A DNA stretch of 6,146 bases, taken from the NCBI GenBank assembly GCA_016287065.1, contig JAEEVB010000144.1, positions 1 through 6,146 of the forward strand, given 5' to 3'. The DNA is from Muribaculaceae bacterium (GTDB taxonomy: Bacteria > Bacteroidota > Bacteroidia > Bacteroidales > Muribaculaceae). Each line of letters starts with the position of its first letter. Positions within the stretch are counted from its first letter, which is position 1. A model generated the notes under the pieces. That model saw only the letters and a list, made by a program, of their open reading frames with translations. It was not told where the DNA came from and searched no databases. Shown here one piece after another: positions 3,310 to 6,146 of the stretch. The translations under genes were made by a program, and so were the position numbers.

Positions 3310-6146
3310 TTAATTGTTCTTTGATTTACTCGCCTTTTTCGCTTTCTTGTGCATATTCTTGCGTTTGCGTTTCATGCCATTATAAGCAAAGATGGTATAC
3401 ATGGTGGGCACAAACAGCAGCGTGAGGATGGTTGAGAACGTCAGACCGCCTATCACAGCCGTACCCATGGGGCGCCACATCTCGGCACCCTCGCCAGTTC
3501 CCACGGCCATAGGCACCATACCCAGAATGGTGGTGAGCGACGTCATGAGCACCGGGCGCAGACGTGAGCGGCCACCATGTATCACTGACCGGCGCACACT
3601 CATGCCGCGTTCGCGGTTCAGCGTGATGTAGTCGATAAGCACAATACCGTTCTTCACCACAATACCAATCAGCATGATACCGCCAATCATCGACATGATG
3701 TTCAGGTGCGTTCCCGTTATCCACAGTATCAATACCACACCCGAGAATGCAAACATGATCGACGACATGATAATGCCAGGATAGGTGAACGACTCGAACT
3801 GCGATGCCATCACAATGTACACAAGAATGATGATAAGCATACCGAGCATACCCAGGTCGCGGAACGAATCTTGCTGGTCTTCGTACGAACCACTCAACTG
3901 GATGGTCACACCCGAAGGCATGTCGAGCTTGTCGATGAGCGGCTGGGCATCGGCAATCACCTCGCTCATGGGGCGCTCCTGAACCACCGTCGACACCGTG
4001 ATGATGCGTTCACGGTCCTTGCGTTCGATGGTAGGCGGTGTGAAACGTTCCACCACTTGACCTACTTCCTTGAGTCTGATGCCCTTGCCTTGAGCATTGA
4101 ACAGCAGGATGTTCTCAATGTCGGTCAACGACTGACGATGGTCGGGATCATACATCACCTTGATGTCATATTCGTCACCATCTTCGCGGAAGTAGCTGGC
4201 TGTCGTACCGTTGATGCGGTTACGCAGCGCATTGGCAGCAGTGCTCAAGTTCAAGCCATAGAGAGCCAGTTTCTCGCGGTCAAAATCAACCTGATACTCT
4301 GGCTGGTAGTCACTACGGCTAATGCTGATGTCGGCAGCGCCAGGCACCTGTTGCAGCATGCGTTTGAGCTGTTGTGCCACACTGTCGGTTTTCTCGAAGT
4401 CATAACCATAAATTTCATAACTCAGCGTCGACTGGCCGCCCATGCCGCCACCGCGCATACCGCCCACATTCACCAGCGACTTCTTAATCTCTGGATAATG
4501 CTTCAGGTCTTCGCGCATCAAGGCGGCAATGTCCATAATTGAGCGACTACGTTCCGACGGGTTCACCAACCTGATGTTCATGGAGATGATGTGCGAGCCA
4601 TTGCTCTGCATCGATGCAAAGGTGTTGTCGCTGCTAGCCTGACCCACAGTGTAGTTAAACACCTTGATTTCAGGATACTTCTGTCGCCACTCTTCATAGA
4701 GTCGCTCACTCACGTCTTTGGCTATCTCGACGCGGGTACCAATGGGCAACTCCAGGTTCACACCAAGACGGCTGTTATCGCTCGTTGGCACAAACTCGCT
4801 ACCCACAAACTTCATGAGCATCATCGAGCCCACAAACAGACCCAGCACCACAAACGTTGTAATCCAACGGTGTTGCACGCAGTGTTTCAGCAACCAGGCA
4901 TAGCCATCATCGAGTTTGTCAAGCACTTTCTCGATGGGGGCATAGATGCGCTGGAACAGCTTGCCCTTCTTGGGGCTCAGACGCAGCAAGCGGCTGCAGA
5001 GCATTGGGGTCAGCGACAAGGCACACACGGTCGAGATAATCATCATGATGGTCACCATCCAACCTAACTGGCGGAACAGCACACCCGTCATACCTGTCAC
5101 CAGCGTGAGCGGGAAGAACACCGCAATCAGCGTGAGCGTCGATGCCACCACCGAGATTGCCACCTCGTTGGTGCCATGCACAGCGCCCTGCTTAGGTTCG
5201 GCACCACGTTCAATGTGGGTGGTGATGTTCTCAAGTACCACAATAGCGTCGTCCACCACCATACCAATCGAGATGGATAGTGCCGATAGTGACACAATGT
5301 TGAGCGTGTTACCCGTTGCAAACAAGTAGATAAACGAGGCAATAAGCGACAACGGTATCGTGATCACAATGATGATGGTTGCACGCCAGCGACCCAGGAA
5401 CAGGAACACCACAATCACCACAAACAGCAGTGCGTAGAGCACCGTCTCCACCAGCGAACTGATGGTGTTGCGAATGTTATCGGAGGTGTCCACAATGTAG
5501 TCGAGATGGATGTCGCTGGGCAGATTCTTCTGGATGCTCGGCAGAATTTTCTGAATCTTGTTCGAAATCTCCACCGAGTTGGCACCACTCTGCTTCTGCA
5601 CAATGATCATGGCGCCCTTCACACCGTTATTATAGGTCTCCTGGGCACGCTCCTGCAGCGAGTCGTCGATACGGGCCACATCACTCAGATGCACAATTCC
5701 GCCATTAAACGAGCCCACCACCAGGCTGGCAAGTTCGCGTGGGTCCTTGAATTCACCCTGCACACGCAGTGCATAGGTGTCCGACCCGATGTCGAATGTA
5801 CCGCCAGGAATATTGCGGTTCTCGGCACCCACCAGCGCGGCAATCGATTCCACGCTCAGGTTATAGGCCTCAAGGCGCACGGGGTCGAGGTAAATGTGTA
5901 TCTCACGCTTGGGGGCACCGGCAATCGATACCGAACCCACACCGTCGACACGCGCCAGCGTGTTGGCCACATTCTCGTCAAGAATCTTGTAAAGGCCCGG
6001 CATACTCTCGTCGGCCTGTGCCGAAAGCAGCACAATCGGGATCATGTCGGTACTGAACTTGAAGATGACGGGCGTCTGCGCATCATCGGGCAAGAAACTC
6101 GATATCATGTCGAGTTTGTCGCGCACATTGTTAGTGAGCGCATCGA
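3310..6146 (-). CDS. RND (AcrB-type) multidrug efflux permease, 5' end missing
   Basis: Proton-driven inner-membrane subunit of a tripartite efflux pump (ACR_tran family, HAE-1-like). The frame is open to the right edge; 944 complete codons are visible and it ends at TAA (3310). The GTG at 6124-6126 is internal, since DALTNN precedes it in frame. The visible part begins in the first porter domain (VRDKLDMISSFLP corresponds to AcrB VQNKLQ...). Then come TM2-TM6 with the proton-relay pair in IGMVVDDAIVVLEN (Asp codons 5248-5253, equivalent to AcrB Asp407/408), the second porter domain, and TM8-TM12 with the relay lysine in IVVKNGIVLIDY (AAG codon 3652-3654, equivalent to Lys940). The Asp-Lys spacing is 533 residues, the same as in AcrB, so the core is intact and about 110 N-terminal residues lie outside. 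RLRPVLMTSLTTILGMVPMA (TM11) is also typical. Unusual are a Gly/Met-rich loop (GGMRGGGMGG, about 4431-4466) in the second porter domain and a 21-residue basic tail with 11 Lys/Arg. The substrate cannot be inferred. Membrane-fusion and TolC-type partners are expected upstream. Confidence 0.96.
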   Translation of the reverse strand, partial: DALTNNVRDKLDMISSFLPDDAQTPVIFKFSTDMIPIVLLSAQADESMPGLYKILDENVANTLARVDGVGSVSIAGAPKREIHIYLDPVRLEAYNLSVESIAALVGAENRNIPGGTFDIGSDTYALRVQGEFKDPRELASLVVGSFNGGIVHLSDVARIDDSLQERAQETYNNGVKGAMIIVQKQSGANSVEISNKIQKILPSIQKNLPSDIHLDYIVDTSDNIRNTISSLVETVLYALLFVVIVVFLFLGRWRATIIIVITIPLSLIASFIYLFATGNTLNIVSLSALSISIGMVVDDAIVVLENITTHIERGAEPKQGAVHGTNEVAISVVASTLTLIAVFFPLTLVTGMTGVLFRQLGWMVTIMMIISTVCALSLTPMLCSRLLRLSPKKGKLFQRIYAPIEKVLDKLDDGYAWLLKHCVQHRWITTFVVLGLFVGSMMLMKFVGSEFVPTSDNSRLGVNLELPIGTRVEIAKDVSERLYEEWRQKYPEIKVFNYTVGQASSDNTFASMQSNGSHIISMNIRLVNPSERSRSIMDIAALMREDLKHYPEIKKSLVNVGGMRGGGMGGQSTLSYEIYGYDFEKTDSVAQQLKRMLQQVPGAADISISRSDYQPEYQVDFDREKLALYGLNLSTAANALRNRINGTTASYFREDGDEYDIKVMYDPDHRQSLTDIENILLFNAQGKGIRLKEVGQVVERFTPPTIERKDRERIITVSTVVQERPMSEVIADAQPLIDKLDMPSGVTIQLSGSYEDQQDSFRDLGMLGMLIIILVYIVMASQFESFTYPGIIMSSIMFAFSGVVLILWITGTHLNIMSMIGGIMLIGIVVKNGIVLIDYITLNRERGMSVRRSVIHGGRSRLRPVLMTSLTTILGMVPMAVGTGEGAEMWRPMGTAVIGGLTFSTILTLLFVPTMYTIFAYNGMKRKRKNMHKKAKKASKSKNN

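Noticed and set aside
2473..3324. Plus-strand open frames opposite xpt and the PG0541-like gene
   Set aside because: Both minus-strand genes are recognised families over their full length, so these are shadows.
3706..5329. Plus-strand open frames within the RND permease (3706-4542, 4591-5067, 4946-5329)
   Set aside because: They are antisense to an uninterrupted, well-conserved permease frame; their His/Arg/Gln-rich translations are typical of reverse-complemented codons.
6124..6126. GTG at 6124-6126 as the true start of the RND permease
   Set aside because: The frame stays open upstream (DALTNN), and the protein would lack TM1 and the start of the porter domain, so the gene simply runs off the window.

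Overview
The window looks like chromosomal DNA of a Bacteroidota (Bacteroidales) bacterium, probably from the Prevotella / Muribaculaceae / Porphyromonas range. The reasons are: AT-rich intergenic DNA between moderately GC-rich genes; no Shine-Dalgarno sequences ahead of starts; a secreted protein whose C-terminus is of the type common on Prevotella and Muribaculaceae surface proteins (IYDLMGRKV ... GIYIQNGKKVVY); and a small PG0541-type protein directly after an RND efflux permease, an arrangement known from Porphyromonas gingivalis. All five recognisable genes are on the minus strand, so transcription runs from high to low coordinates. Two genes run off the window edges.

Right part (6146 down to about 2258), one likely operon: an RND (AcrB-type) inner-membrane efflux permease missing about its first 110 residues; a 97-residue PII-like, PG0541-family protein 15 bp downstream; then xanthine phosphoribosyltransferase (xpt) about 20 bp further on. 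A strong GC-rich hairpin with a T-rich tail (2258-2283) closes the unit. The membrane-fusion and outer-membrane partners of the pump would be expected beyond the right edge. The gene order suggests, but does not prove, that a nucleotide- or ligand-sensing PII-like protein and a purine-salvage enzyme are co-expressed with the pump.

Middle (2064-2367, about 300 bp without a gene): the 3' trailer of xpt, the terminator, an 11-bp perfect inverted repeat and candidate Bacteroidota-type promoter elements for the next gene.

Left part (2063 down to 1), a second likely transcription unit: a 559-residue secreted protein of unknown function with a signal peptide and a C-terminal sorting-type tail; a five-unit 7-bp tandem repeat beginning at its stop codon; and the first 105 residues of an exported DUF4105 / Lnb-N-terminal-domain-like protein.

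No tRNA, rRNA, CRISPR array, insertion sequence or integrase was seen. The window is mostly ordinary core-type sequence. The points most worth a second look are the RND / PII-like / xpt linkage and the unassigned secreted protein.
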